A DNA stretch of 11,702 bases. It comes from Actinomycetes bacterium (GTDB lineage: Bacteria > Actinomycetota > Acidimicrobiia > Acidimicrobiales > CADCSY01). Shown in pieces: positions 1 through 5,690 of this stretch (positions within the stretch are counted from its first letter, which is position 1; every line of letters begins with the position of its first letter). The translations under genes and the position numbers were made by a program. Location: positions 1 through 11,702 of the forward strand of contig JAODBP010000074.1 of assembly GCA_025464025.1 (NCBI GenBank). Direction: 5' to 3'. The notes under the pieces are model-generated. The model saw only the letters and a program-made list of their open reading frames with translations, was not told where the DNA came from and searched no databases.

Positions 1-1
1 C

Positions 2-733
2 GAACTGCCGCTCGGCGGGACGGCCGTCGGCACCGGCATCAACACCCCGCCCGGCTTCGCGCCGGCGGTCATCGCGCACCTGGCGCAGCGGACCGGGCTG
101 CCGTTCGCCGAGGCGCGCAACCACTTCGAGGCGCAGGGCTCGTGCGACCGGCTGGTCGAGACCTCCGGCCAACTGCGCAGCATCGCTGTCGCCCTGGTGA
201 AGATCTGCAACGACATCCGGTGGATGGGCTCCGGACCGCGGGCGGGCCTGGCCGAGATCCACCTCCCCGATCTGCAGCCGGGCTCGTCGATCATGCCGGG
301 CAAGGTCAACCCCGTCATCCCCGAGGCCGTCTGCCAGGTGGTCGCCCAGGTCATCGGCAACGACGCCGCCGTCGCGTTCGGCGGTGCGGCTGGCAACTTC
401 GAGCTCAACGTCATGCTGCCGGTCATCGCCCGCAACCTCCTGGAGTCGATCCGACTGCTCGCGTCGGTGAGCCGCGCGTTCGCCGAGAAGGCGATCGACG
501 GGATCGAGGCCAACGTCGAGCAGTGCAAGGCCTACGCCGAGTCGAGCCCGTCGATCGGCACCTCGCTCAACCCGTACATCGGCTACGAGAAGGCGGCCGA
601 GGTCATCAAGGAGTCGACCAAGACCGGCAAGTCGATCCGCGAGCTGGTGCTCAAGCGGAAGTGGATGACGCCGGAGGAGCTCGACAAGGCCCTCGACGTC
701 CTCGCCCTCACCAAGGGCGGCATCACCAAGTAG
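2..733 (+). CDS. fumC: Class II fumarate hydratase, C-terminal half (5' end outside window)
   Basis: This enzyme interconverts fumarate and L-malate in the TCA cycle as a cytosolic homotetramer. About 243 residues are visible, roughly the C-terminal half of a family that usually has about 460. Seen in sequence: [11 protein letters not shown] at the left edge, then the superfamily signature [11 protein letters not shown], whose serine pair (codons 284-289) contains the catalytic serine. GNFELNV and [11 protein letters not shown] follow. The stretch [21 protein letters not shown] looks more like mycobacterial FumC (NPVLPEAV) than E. coli FumC (NPTQCEA). Aspartase is the main alternative because it shares NPVVPE, but the GK instead of AK in the signature and the GNFELNV stretch favour fumarase. 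The reading frame is open to the left edge. The gene ends in TAG beside a GC-rich hairpin and is followed by a 184-bp gap, so it probably closes its transcript. Confidence 0.93.
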   Translation, partial: ELPLGGTAVGTGINTPPGFAPAVIAHLAQRTGLPFAEARNHFEAQGSCDRLVETSGQLRSIAVALVKICNDIRWMGSGPRAGLAEIHLPDLQPGSSIMPGKVNPVIPEAVCQVVAQVIGNDAAVAFGGAAGNFELNVMLPVIARNLLESIRLLASVSRAFAEKAIDGIEANVEQCKAYAESSPSIGTSLNPYIGYEKAAEVIKESTKTGKSIRELVLKRKWMTPEELDKALDVLALTKGGITK

Positions 734-753
734 CCCCACCGGTTCGCTGGGGC
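733..753 (+). terminator. GC-rich hairpin after fumC
   Basis: A perfect 6-bp stem (GCCCCA pairing with TGGGGC) encloses a 9-nt loop and begins on the last base of the fumC stop codon. No T-tract follows, so this is at best a non-canonical intrinsic terminator or an mRNA 3'-end stabiliser. In GC-rich DNA short stems of this kind are common by chance. Confidence 0.35.
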
Positions 754-816
754 CTGCGGCATCGCCCCGCCCGATCCACGCTGGCACGCGTCGCCGTCCG
801 CGTCGGGGCGGGGACT

Positions 817-854
817 AGGCCAGTCGGCCTCCCGGCACTGTTCTTCCTGAGAAC
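817..854. repeat. Two small inverted repeats in the fumC-downstream gap
   Basis: The gap at 734-917 holds no credible gene. Within it are AGGCC-agtc-GGCCT (817-830) and GTTCT-tcctg-AGAAC (840-854), each with perfect 5-bp arms. Either could be part of an RNA 3' structure or a weak operator. Neither matches a site I recognise, and arms this short can occur by chance. Confidence 0.2.
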
Positions 855-879
855 GCCCGATCTCGTGAGCTGTGGATTG

Positions 880-895
880 CGCGTCCGCGGACGCG
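880..895. repeat. 16-bp perfect palindrome upstream of the DUF4288-like gene
   Basis: CGCGTCCG is followed immediately by its reverse complement CGGACGCG. It ends 22 bp before the GTG start at 918, which is a typical place for a dimeric repressor site. It could equally be a chance feature of CG-rich DNA. No second copy was seen elsewhere in the window. Confidence 0.3.
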
Positions 896-917
896 TTGGC
901 GCGGACAGACTGGCGAT

Positions 918-1232
918 GTGATCGACGCCGAGTGGCACGCCGTCCGCTGCATCTTCGACCACGGCGGGACCTACGAGGAGCGCATCACGCTCTGGCACAC
1001 CGCTGACTTCGAGGAGGCCATCGAGCTGGCCGAGCTCGAGGCGACTCAGTACGCCTCCGACCAGGGCGGCTCGGAGTACGCCGGCTTGGCGCAGGTCTAC
1101 GCCCTGCCCGGTGTCCCGGACCACGGTGCCGAGGTGTTCTCCCTGATGCGGGACAGTGAGCTCGGCACCAACGACTACCTCGACGCGTTCTTCGACACCG
1201 GCCAGGAGCGCCAGGGTCACGTCGAGGACTGA
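918..1232 (+). CDS. Small soluble protein, DUF4288-like (104 aa)
   Basis: The function is unknown. The 104-residue product is acidic and soluble, with no signal peptide or membrane segment. It opens with WHAVRCIFDHGGTYEERITLW, an alternating beta pattern. A helix follows with regularly spaced Ala/Glu (EEAIELAELEATQYA), then GLAQVYAL, GAEVFSLMRDSEL and a Tyr/Phe-rich tail (YLDAFFDTG). The order of a beta pair carrying YEE..LW, an EEA..AE helix and then EVFS resembles DUF4288, but I match it from memory and only loosely. GTG at 918 is the only sensible start: an ATG at 916 reads straight into TGA. There is no Shine-Dalgarno sequence and no good -10 box, although a 16-bp palindrome lies 22 bp upstream. 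The DUF2993 gene follows after 19 bp. Confidence 0.75.
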   Translation: MIDAEWHAVRCIFDHGGTYEERITLWHTADFEEAIELAELEATQYASDQGGSEYAGLAQVYALPGVPDHGAEVFSLMRDSELGTNDYLDAFFDTGQERQGHVED

Positions 1233-1236
1233 GGCG

Positions 1237-1245
1237 GGGTAGACC
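1237..1245 (+). promoter_or_regulatory. Candidate -10 region GGGTAGACC for the DUF2993 gene
   Basis: GGGTAGACC is followed by 6 nt and then the GTG start at 1252. The same nine bases with the same 6-nt spacing precede the ATG at 11052 on the other strand. With the -10 hexamer read as TAGACC, transcription would begin at or next to the start codon, giving a leaderless mRNA. No -35 element was recognised. Confidence 0.45.
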
Positions 1246-1251
1246 GGGCGG

Positions 1252-1896
1252 GTGCGGAAGCTGCTGGTCCTGGCCGTCCTCGTGGCGGTGCTGCTCGTGG
1301 GTGACCTGGCGGCGAGGTCGGCGGCCGAGTCGGCCGTCGAGAAGGGTGTGCGGGCCAAGGTCTCCGGCGTGGCCTCGGTCGACGCCCAGATCCACTCGTT
1401 CCCCTTCACCGGCCGCCTGCTCGGGCAGGGGAAGGTGTCGACCCTCGACCTGCGTCTCACCGACGTGACCGGCCACGGGATCGACGTCGCCTGGCTGCGG
1501 ATGGAGACGAAGGGGCTCGAGCTCGACCGCAGCGTCCTGTTCGGCGGCAAGGTGCGGATCAAGCACGTCGACAGCGTCACCGTCACGGCGAACATCAGCC
1601 AGGACCAGGTGAGCAAGGCCACCGGGGCCCAGGTCGAGCTGCTCGACGGGGGCAAGGCCCGGATCACCTACAAGGGCGTGACGGCCACGGCCGACGTGGC
1701 CGTGGTCGACGGCAGCATGCGGTTCACGGCCGCGGGCCTGCCAGCGCTCACCGTGCCCCTGCCCGACAGCGACCTCCTGCCGTGTGCGGTCGACGCCACG
1801 GTCGTCCAGGGCGCCGTCCTGGCCAGCTGCACGGCCGACCACCTCCCGGCCATCGTCGTGCGGGCGGTCGGTACGGTCGACCTGCAGGCGCCCTAG
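1252..1896 (+). CDS. DUF2993 (LmeA-type) phospholipid-binding protein, exported or membrane-anchored
   Basis: This is probably a cell-envelope lipid-binding protein. The family's characterised member, mycobacterial LmeA, binds phospholipids and supports lipomannan elongation. The 214-residue product opens with Arg-Lys and a hydrophobic stretch at residues 4-17 (LLVLAVLVAVLLVG) that acts as a signal peptide or anchor. AARSAAESAVEKGVRAKV follows, typical of the family's A.....aE..ia..l start. The rest alternates short beta strands: IHSFPFTGRLLGQGKVSTLDLRL near 46-68, then VRIKHVDSVTVTANISQDQVSKATG, then repeated strand pairs to the end. GTG at 1252 is chosen because the hydrophobic segment begins directly behind it and a -10-like box lies 6 nt upstream. 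Lack of a lipobox argues for cleavage by signal peptidase I or for an uncleaved anchor. Family assignment is fairly secure; the ligand is unknown. Confidence 0.82.
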   Translation: MRKLLVLAVLVAVLLVGDLAARSAAESAVEKGVRAKVSGVASVDAQIHSFPFTGRLLGQGKVSTLDLRLTDVTGHGIDVAWLRMETKGLELDRSVLFGGKVRIKHVDSVTVTANISQDQVSKATGAQVELLDGGKARITYKGVTATADVAVVDGSMRFTAAGLPALTVPLPDSDLLPCAVDATVVQGAVLASCTADHLPAIVVRAVGTVDLQAP

Positions 1897-1925
1897 GAGC
1901 CCGCTCCATCCACGTCCAGGTGCGT

Positions 1926-1940
1926 GGGAGGTGCCATCGT
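1926..1940 (+). promoter_or_regulatory. Upstream elements of the four-helix membrane protein gene
   Basis: Two signals overlap here. GGGAGG (1926-1931) is the only strong Shine-Dalgarno-like run before any gene in the window, but it lies 17 nt from the ATG at 1949. CATCGT (1935-1940) ends 8 nt before that ATG, the spacing seen at the window's TANNNT boxes, though its first base is C. A 5-bp inverted repeat (CCACG 1910-1914, CGTGG 1923-1927) overlaps the first two bases of the GGGAGG run and could mask it. The functional element is undecided. Confidence 0.25.
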
Positions 1941-1948
1941 GAGCGGCC

Positions 1949-2410
1949 ATGGGGACTGATACCACGCTCTACGACATCGTCGTCTTCCTCCACATCCTCA
2001 CCGTCGTGATCGGCATCGGCGGGGTGATGCTCAACGGCGTCTACGCGGCGAAGGCCCAGAAGGCGGGCGGGCCGGCGGCCGGGGCGATCATGCAGGCGAA
2101 CTTCGACGTCACGATGGTGGCCGAGAAGTTCATCTACGCCATCCCGGTGTTCGGCATCGCCCTCGTCGTGCTGAGCGACAAGGTGTTCGAGATGAGCCAG
2201 GTGTGGCTGTGGCTCTCGCTCGTGCTCTACGTGATCGCGATGGGCATCTCGCACGGCGTGATGATCCCGAACAGCCGGAAGATGCTGGCCGGCCCGTCGG
2301 GTCCCGAAGAGGCGGCGGCGCTGGGCAAGAAGCTGGCCACCGGCGGGATGGCGCTCGACCTGATCGCCGTGGTGATCATCGGCCTCATGGTCTGGAAGCC
2401 CGGGTTCTAG
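1949..2410 (+). CDS. Four-helix integral membrane protein, DUF2269-like
   Basis: The function is unknown. The 153-residue product has four predicted membrane helices near residues 7-29, 58-77, 83-106 and 131-149. Short loops separate the last three, and a Lys/Gly/Ala loop follows helix 1 (AAKAQKAGGPAAG). The helix-1 motif FLHILTVVIGIGGVMLNG carries a His in the membrane. A second His (ISHGVMIPNSRK) ends helix 3. Small four-helix proteins with a helix-1 LH..... G pattern are often filed as DUF2269 or related putative membrane proteins, and some heme-binding families look alike, so the paired histidines could ligate heme (speculative). ATG at 1949 puts helix 1 right at the N terminus. It ends 15 bp from the convergent thioredoxin-fold gene. 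Confidence 0.8.
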   Translation: MGTDTTLYDIVVFLHILTVVIGIGGVMLNGVYAAKAQKAGGPAAGAIMQANFDVTMVAEKFIYAIPVFGIALVVLSDKVFEMSQVWLWLSLVLYVIAMGISHGVMIPNSRKMLAGPSGPEEAAALGKKLATGGMALDLIAVVIIGLMVWKPGF

Positions 2411-2426
2411 CCCCGGGCCGGGGGCT
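2409..2426. terminator. Shared hairpin between two convergent genes
   Basis: AGCCCC-GGGCCG-GGGGCT is a perfect 6-bp stem with a 6-nt loop. It occupies the whole 15-bp convergent gap and touches both stop codons (TAG at 2408-2410 on plus, TGA at 2428-2426 on minus). Being symmetric it could end transcription from both sides, but neither strand shows a T-tract. Confidence 0.45.
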
Positions 2427-2914
2427 CAGCCCTTGGCCGGCGTGCCCGGGAACGGGCGGGGATCGGTGGGCGCCGGGACGACCGGTCGCGTCCACCCCAT
2501 GGCCTTCGACAGGTTGTCGGTGACCTCGCGCCAGGCCTGGGGCTCCCAGCCCTCGGCCGTGCCGGCCACGCTGAGGTCCTGGCGCACGTGCACGAGCGCC
2601 GGCAAGGTCGAGAGCCCGAGGGCGTCGACGATCCGGCGGTCGGGGTCGGCGAAGGTCAGGAACTCCTTGGCGTAGGGCCCGAGGAACTGCGTGGCCTCCT
2701 CGGCCGTGCAGGTCACGGCGATGGCCACGCGGCAGTCGGCGTCGTCGTAGGCCCGGAAGATCCGGGCCACCGTCGGCAGCAGCCAGGCGCTCTCCGCCGT
2801 GTACGGGTCGAGCACGGCCGTCACCAGGTGGAACGTCGTGAGCCAGGCCCGAAGCGGGTGCGCTTGGCCCTCGAGGGGCGAGAGCTCCAGATCGGCGGGC
2901 GCCTCCGTGACCAC
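2426..2914 (-). CDS. Thioredoxin-fold protein without redox cysteines
   Basis: The function is unknown. The 162-residue product reads like a thioredoxin or AhpC-type domain. There is a strand and loop HLVTAVLDPYTAESAWLLP, a helix TVARIFRAYDDADC, a strand RVAIAVTC, then FADPDRRIVDALGL and STLPALVHV, where Pro105 sits at the fold's conserved cis-proline. The last strand and helix are SVAGTAEGWEPQAWREVTDNL, followed by a Pro-rich tail. The position of the usual CxxC is DPYTAES; the only cysteines, C61 and C69, lie elsewhere, so thiol-disulfide chemistry at the normal site is unlikely. GTG at 2914 is chosen over the longer TTG at 2932. The six codons between them contain a TAGGTT box that lies 8 nt before the GTG, as at other genes here. 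It is divergent from the eIF-2B-like gene. Confidence 0.75.
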   Translation of the reverse strand: MVTEAPADLELSPLEGQAHPLRAWLTTFHLVTAVLDPYTAESAWLLPTVARIFRAYDDADCRVAIAVTCTAEEATQFLGPYAKEFLTFADPDRRIVDALGLSTLPALVHVRQDLSVAGTAEGWEPQAWREVTDNLSKAMGWTRPVVPAPTDPRPFPGTPAKG

Positions 2915-2922
2915 GGCGGCGC

Positions 2923-2928
2923 AACCTA
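2923..2928 (-). promoter_or_regulatory. -10 box TAGGTT for the thioredoxin-fold gene
   Basis: On the minus strand TAGGTT is followed by 8 nt and then the GTG at 2914. The same hexamer and spacing occur before the phosphatase gene at 9181. No Shine-Dalgarno or -35 element was seen, suggesting a leaderless transcript. Confidence 0.6.
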
Positions 2929-2970
2929 GCAAGCTCGCTGGTCCGAGCCGTATTCATGCTCGTCGGGGGC

Positions 2971-2976
2971 TACGGT
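2971..2976 (+). promoter_or_regulatory. -10 box TACGGT for the eIF-2B-like gene
   Basis: TACGGT is followed by 8 nt and then ATG at 2985. It faces away from the TAGGTT box at 2923-2928, leaving 42 bp between the two -10 boxes, so any upstream regulator would affect both genes. Confidence 0.6.
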
Positions 2977-2984
2977 CGACGGTG

Positions 2985-3779
2985 ATGCACCCGATCGAGC
3001 GGTTGCGGTACGTGGCCCGGGCCGGCGGCGTCGACCAGGGGGAGCTGGTCCGCGAGGCCGCGGCTGCCCTGAGCGGCCTCACCGACGATCCCGGTGGGCT
3101 GATCATGTCGTGCCGCCGCCTGCTGGTGCGCCACCCGACGGCCGGTGCCCTGTGGTTCCTGTGCGCCCGGCTGCTGACCGCCGGCGACGTCCGGGCCGAG
3201 GCGTGGGCCGCCACCGAGGAGCTCGAGCACGACGGCACGCCGGGTCACCTGGCCCGCCTCCTGCCCGACGAGGCCACGATCACGGTCGTCGGCTACCCCG
3301 AGCTGGCTGCCCTGGCCCTGCCCCGGCGGGGCGACGTCGAGGTCCTCGCCGTCGACGCCCAGGGCGACGGGGCTCAGCTCGCCCGGCGCCTCCGCGGGGC
3401 CGACGTGGAAGCCATGGACGTGCCCGACGCCGGCGTCGCCGCCGCCGTGGCCAAGAGCGACGTGGTGCTGCTCGAGGCGTCGTGCCTCGGGCCCACCGGC
3501 TTCGTCGCGCCCACCGGCTCCCGGGCCGCGGCGGCCGTGGCCAAGCAGGCCGGCATCCCGGTGTGGCTGGTGGCCGGCGTGGGTCGGGCCCTCCCGGCCC
3601 GCCTCTGGGAGGCGGCGACGGCCGGCCTCGGCGGCGAGGAGCCGTGGGAGGAGGCCGAGGAGCTCGTGCCCCTCGAACTGGTCGACCGGACCGTCGGGCC
3701 CGACGGTGGGCGGCCGGGCGCCGAGCTGGCCAACCGCGCCGACTGCGCCCCGGTGGCCGAGCTGCTCGAGCGCCACTGA
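2985..3779 (+). CDS. eIF-2B/MtnA-fold protein, probable non-catalytic member
   Basis: The product has 264 residues. Its C-terminal half matches the Rossmann-like half of eIF-2B alpha/beta/delta and methylthioribose-1-phosphate isomerase proteins. KSDVVLLEASCLGPTGFVAPTGSRAAAAVAKQAGIPVWLVAG aligns with the family's 'D.vl.GAD.i...G.v.NKiGT...A..Ak...vPvyv.a'. The catalytic Asp of the isomerases (in GAD) is Ser166 here, and NKiGT is PTGS. The N-terminal half is helical (LVREAAAALSGL, GGLIMSCRRLLVRHPTAGALWFLCARLL). The usual isomerase CxR-type site is not apparent. I therefore infer a binding or regulatory role, or a changed chemistry; the substrate is unknown. The frame is open upstream, but ATG at 2985 is chosen because TACGGT lies 8 nt before it; GTG at 2982 is adjacent and in frame. 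Family call is moderately sure. Confidence 0.65.
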   Translation: MHPIERLRYVARAGGVDQGELVREAAAALSGLTDDPGGLIMSCRRLLVRHPTAGALWFLCARLLTAGDVRAEAWAATEELEHDGTPGHLARLLPDEATITVVGYPELAALALPRRGDVEVLAVDAQGDGAQLARRLRGADVEAMDVPDAGVAAAVAKSDVVLLEASCLGPTGFVAPTGSRAAAAVAKQAGIPVWLVAGVGRALPARLWEAATAGLGGEEPWEEAEELVPLELVDRTVGPDGGRPGAELANRADCAPVAELLERH

Positions 3780-3797
3780 GCCAGCCGTGGCCAGTGG
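3773..3797 (+). terminator. Inverted repeat between the eIF-2B-like and hydrolase genes
   Basis: CCACTG (3773-3778) and CAGTGG (3792-3797) are perfect 6-bp arms around a 13-nt loop. The left arm includes part of the upstream stop codon. The right arm ends one base before the next gene's -10 box. It could be a weak terminator (only TT follows) or an operator covering the -35 region of the hydrolase promoter. Confidence 0.3.
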
Positions 3798-3798
3798 T

Positions 3799-3804
3799 TA
3801 GCCT
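3799..3804 (+). promoter_or_regulatory. -10 box TAGCCT for the dienelactone hydrolase gene
   Basis: TAGCCT is followed by 8 nt and ATG at 3813. No Shine-Dalgarno sequence lies in the 8-nt stretch, so a leaderless transcript is likely. Confidence 0.6.
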
Positions 3805-3812
3805 CCTGCTCC

Positions 3813-4502
3813 ATGGGTGAGATGGTCGAGTTCCCGAGCAACGGCGGCACCGGCACCGGCTACCTGGCGGCGCCCGAGGCGGGCGGTGCCGGCCTCGGCC
3901 TGATCGTGATCCAGGAGTGGTGGGGCCTGGTTCCCCACATCGAGGACGTGTGCGAGCGGTTCGCCGCCGAGGGCTTCACCGCCCTGGCGCCCGACCTGTA
4001 CCGCGGCGCCAAGACCACCGAGCCCGACGAGGCCGGGAAGCTCCTGATGACGCTGAACCTCGACCAGGCGGCCAAGGACATGGGCGGGGCCATCGACTTC
4101 CTGGAGGCCAGCGACCGGGTCCGGGGCGACGGCGTCGGCGTCGTCGGCTTCTGCATGGGTGGCGGGTTGACGCTGATGCTGGCGGCGCAGCGGCCGGACG
4201 ACGTGAAGGTGGCCGTGCCGTTCTACGGGTTCGTCCCGTGGGAGCACGCCCATCCGGACTGGTCGCACGTGCAGGCTTCGATCGTCGGGCACTACGGCAC
4301 CGAGGACGAGTTCTTCAGCCCCGAGAAGGCCAAGGAGCTGGAGGCCACGCTGAAGGAGCTGGGCAAGGACGTCGAGTTCCACATCTACGAGGGCGCCCAC
4401 CACGCCTTCTTCAACGACACCCGACCCGAGGTCTACGACGCCCAGGCGTCGGACACGGCCTGGGTGCGCACCCTCGAGATCCTCCGGGCCAAGCTCGGTT
4501 GA
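3813..4502 (+). CDS. Dienelactone hydrolase family protein
   Basis: This is a cytosolic alpha/beta hydrolase whose prototypes open dienelactone in chloroaromatic degradation; many homologues act on other esters, so the substrate is open. The length, 229 residues, is typical. The nucleophile elbow is GFCMGGG with Cys114. The acid is Asp165 in GHYGTEDEFF, and the His is His197 in YEGAHHAFFND, so the Cys-Asp-His triad is complete. The early IVIQEWWGL carries Glu35, which in the prototype interacts with the cysteine. FAAEGFTALAPDLYRG is also typical. ATG at 3813 begins directly at GEMVEFPSNGG and has a -10 box 8 nt upstream. The stop TGA overlaps the TTG start of the DUF885 gene, so the two are probably translated together. 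Confidence 0.93.
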   Translation: MGEMVEFPSNGGTGTGYLAAPEAGGAGLGLIVIQEWWGLVPHIEDVCERFAAEGFTALAPDLYRGAKTTEPDEAGKLLMTLNLDQAAKDMGGAIDFLEASDRVRGDGVGVVGFCMGGGLTLMLAAQRPDDVKVAVPFYGFVPWEHAHPDWSHVQASIVGHYGTEDEFFSPEKAKELEATLKELGKDVEFHIYEGAHHAFFNDTRPEVYDAQASDTAWVRTLEILRAKLG

Positions 4503-5680
4503 CCGACCTGATCGAGTCGTACCTCGAGCTGGGGCTCTCGCTCGGCCGCCACGTCGAGGGCTTCGTCGACGCCTACTTCGGGCCGGCCGACATCGCCGCC
4601 CGGGTGGTGGCGGCCCCGCCGGTGGCCCCGGCCCGGCTGGCCGAGGATGCCCGGCGGTTGCTGGCCGACATCGAGCAGTCCGACCTCGAGCCGAACCGCC
4701 GGCACTTCCTAGCCGCCCAGGTGCGGGGCCTGCGGACGTCGGCGGCGAAGCTCGCCGGGGAGCCGATCGGCTACTCCGACGAGGTGGAGGCCTGCTACGG
4801 CGTCCGGCCCCGCAAGGTTGAGGAGGGCGAGCTGGCCGAGGCCCATCGCCGCCTCGACGCCGCCCTGCCCGGCTCCGGCCGCCTCGCCGAGCGCCTGATC
4901 ACCTGGCGGGAGTCGCAGGCGATCCCCGTCGAGAAGCTCGGCGCCGCCGTCGAGTCGCTCGCCGACGACCTCCGGGAGCGCACCCACCGGCTGTTCGGCC
5001 TGCCCGAGGGCGAGCACGTCGACTTCGACCTCACCACCGACAAGCCGTGGTCGGGCTTCAACTACTACCTGGGCGAGCTGCGTTCCCGGGTGTCGATCAA
5101 CACCGACCTGCCCGTGCTCAGCCCGAGCCTGGCCCACCTCGTCGCGCACGAGGCCTATCCCGGCCACCACACCGAGCACACCCGCAAGGAGGCCGGCCTG
5201 GTCCGCCAGCGGCGCCAGGTGGAGGAGACGATCTTCCTCGTGGGCACGCCCCAGTGCCTGCTGGCCGAGGGGCTGGCCGACCTCGGGATCGAGGTGGTCG
5301 TGTCGGCCGACCCGGGGGAGCAGGCCGCCATGGCGGCGTCGCACCTGAAGCCGCTCGGCATCCCGTTCGACGAGGACGTGGTGGCGGCCGTCGGCCGGGC
5401 CAGCGAGGGCCTCTCGCGCGTGCGGGGCAACGTCGCCCTGCTCCTGCACGAGGACGGGGCCGACGTCGACGACGTCATCGCCTACGCCGAGCGCTGGGCC
5501 CTGCTGCCCCGCAACCGGGCCGAGAAGCTGGTGGAGTTCCTCACCGACGAGACGTGGCGGGCCTACATGACGTGCTACGTCGAGGGCCTGCCGTTGTGCC
5601 GGCAGTTCGTGGCCGGCGACCCCGCGCGGTTCCAGCGCCTCGTCACCGAGCAGCTCACGCCCGACCAGCTCGTGGCGTGA
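4499..5680 (+). CDS. DUF885 family zinc metallopeptidase-like protein
   Basis: This 393-residue product is probably a zinc-dependent hydrolase. Seen in sequence: HEAYPGHHTEHT with His217, Glu218, His223 and His224, the DUF885 form of an extended HE...H zinc site. Downstream is LAEGLADLGIE with Glu257, a likely further ligand. KPWSGFNYYLGELRSRVSINTDLP, before the zinc site, is also family-like. There is no signal peptide, so it is cytosolic. It is shorter than the 550-600 residues common in the family. The start is TTG at 4499, which shares TTGA with the hydrolase stop codon; no better start exists nearby, and LTDLIESYLELGLSLGRHVEGFVDAYFGP directly follows as a normal family N terminus. The overlap suggests reinitiation by the same ribosomes. 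The peptide or ester substrate is unknown. Confidence 0.85.
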   Translation: MTDLIESYLELGLSLGRHVEGFVDAYFGPADIAARVVAAPPVAPARLAEDARRLLADIEQSDLEPNRRHFLAAQVRGLRTSAAKLAGEPIGYSDEVEACYGVRPRKVEEGELAEAHRRLDAALPGSGRLAERLITWRESQAIPVEKLGAAVESLADDLRERTHRLFGLPEGEHVDFDLTTDKPWSGFNYYLGELRSRVSINTDLPVLSPSLAHLVAHEAYPGHHTEHTRKEAGLVRQRRQVEETIFLVGTPQCLLAEGLADLGIEVVVSADPGEQAAMAASHLKPLGIPFDEDVVAAVGRASEGLSRVRGNVALLLHEDGADVDDVIAYAERWALLPRNRAEKLVEFLTDETWRAYMTCYVEGLPLCRQFVAGDPARFQRLVTEQLTPDQLVA

Positions 5681-5690
5681 GCGACCCCTG

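Noticed and set aside
734..917. Possible small gene in the 184-bp gap after fumC
   Set aside because: No frame has a credible start with coding-like composition; only hairpins and a palindrome were seen.
2799..2984. Upstream extension of the eIF-2B-like frame
   Set aside because: It runs antisense into the thioredoxin-fold gene and through both divergent promoters.
3917..4498. Upstream extension of the DUF885 frame giving a 587-residue protein
   Set aside because: This part overlaps the complete dienelactone hydrolase gene in another frame and reads as Arg/Gly-rich noise. DUF885-like sequence begins only at the TTG at 4499.
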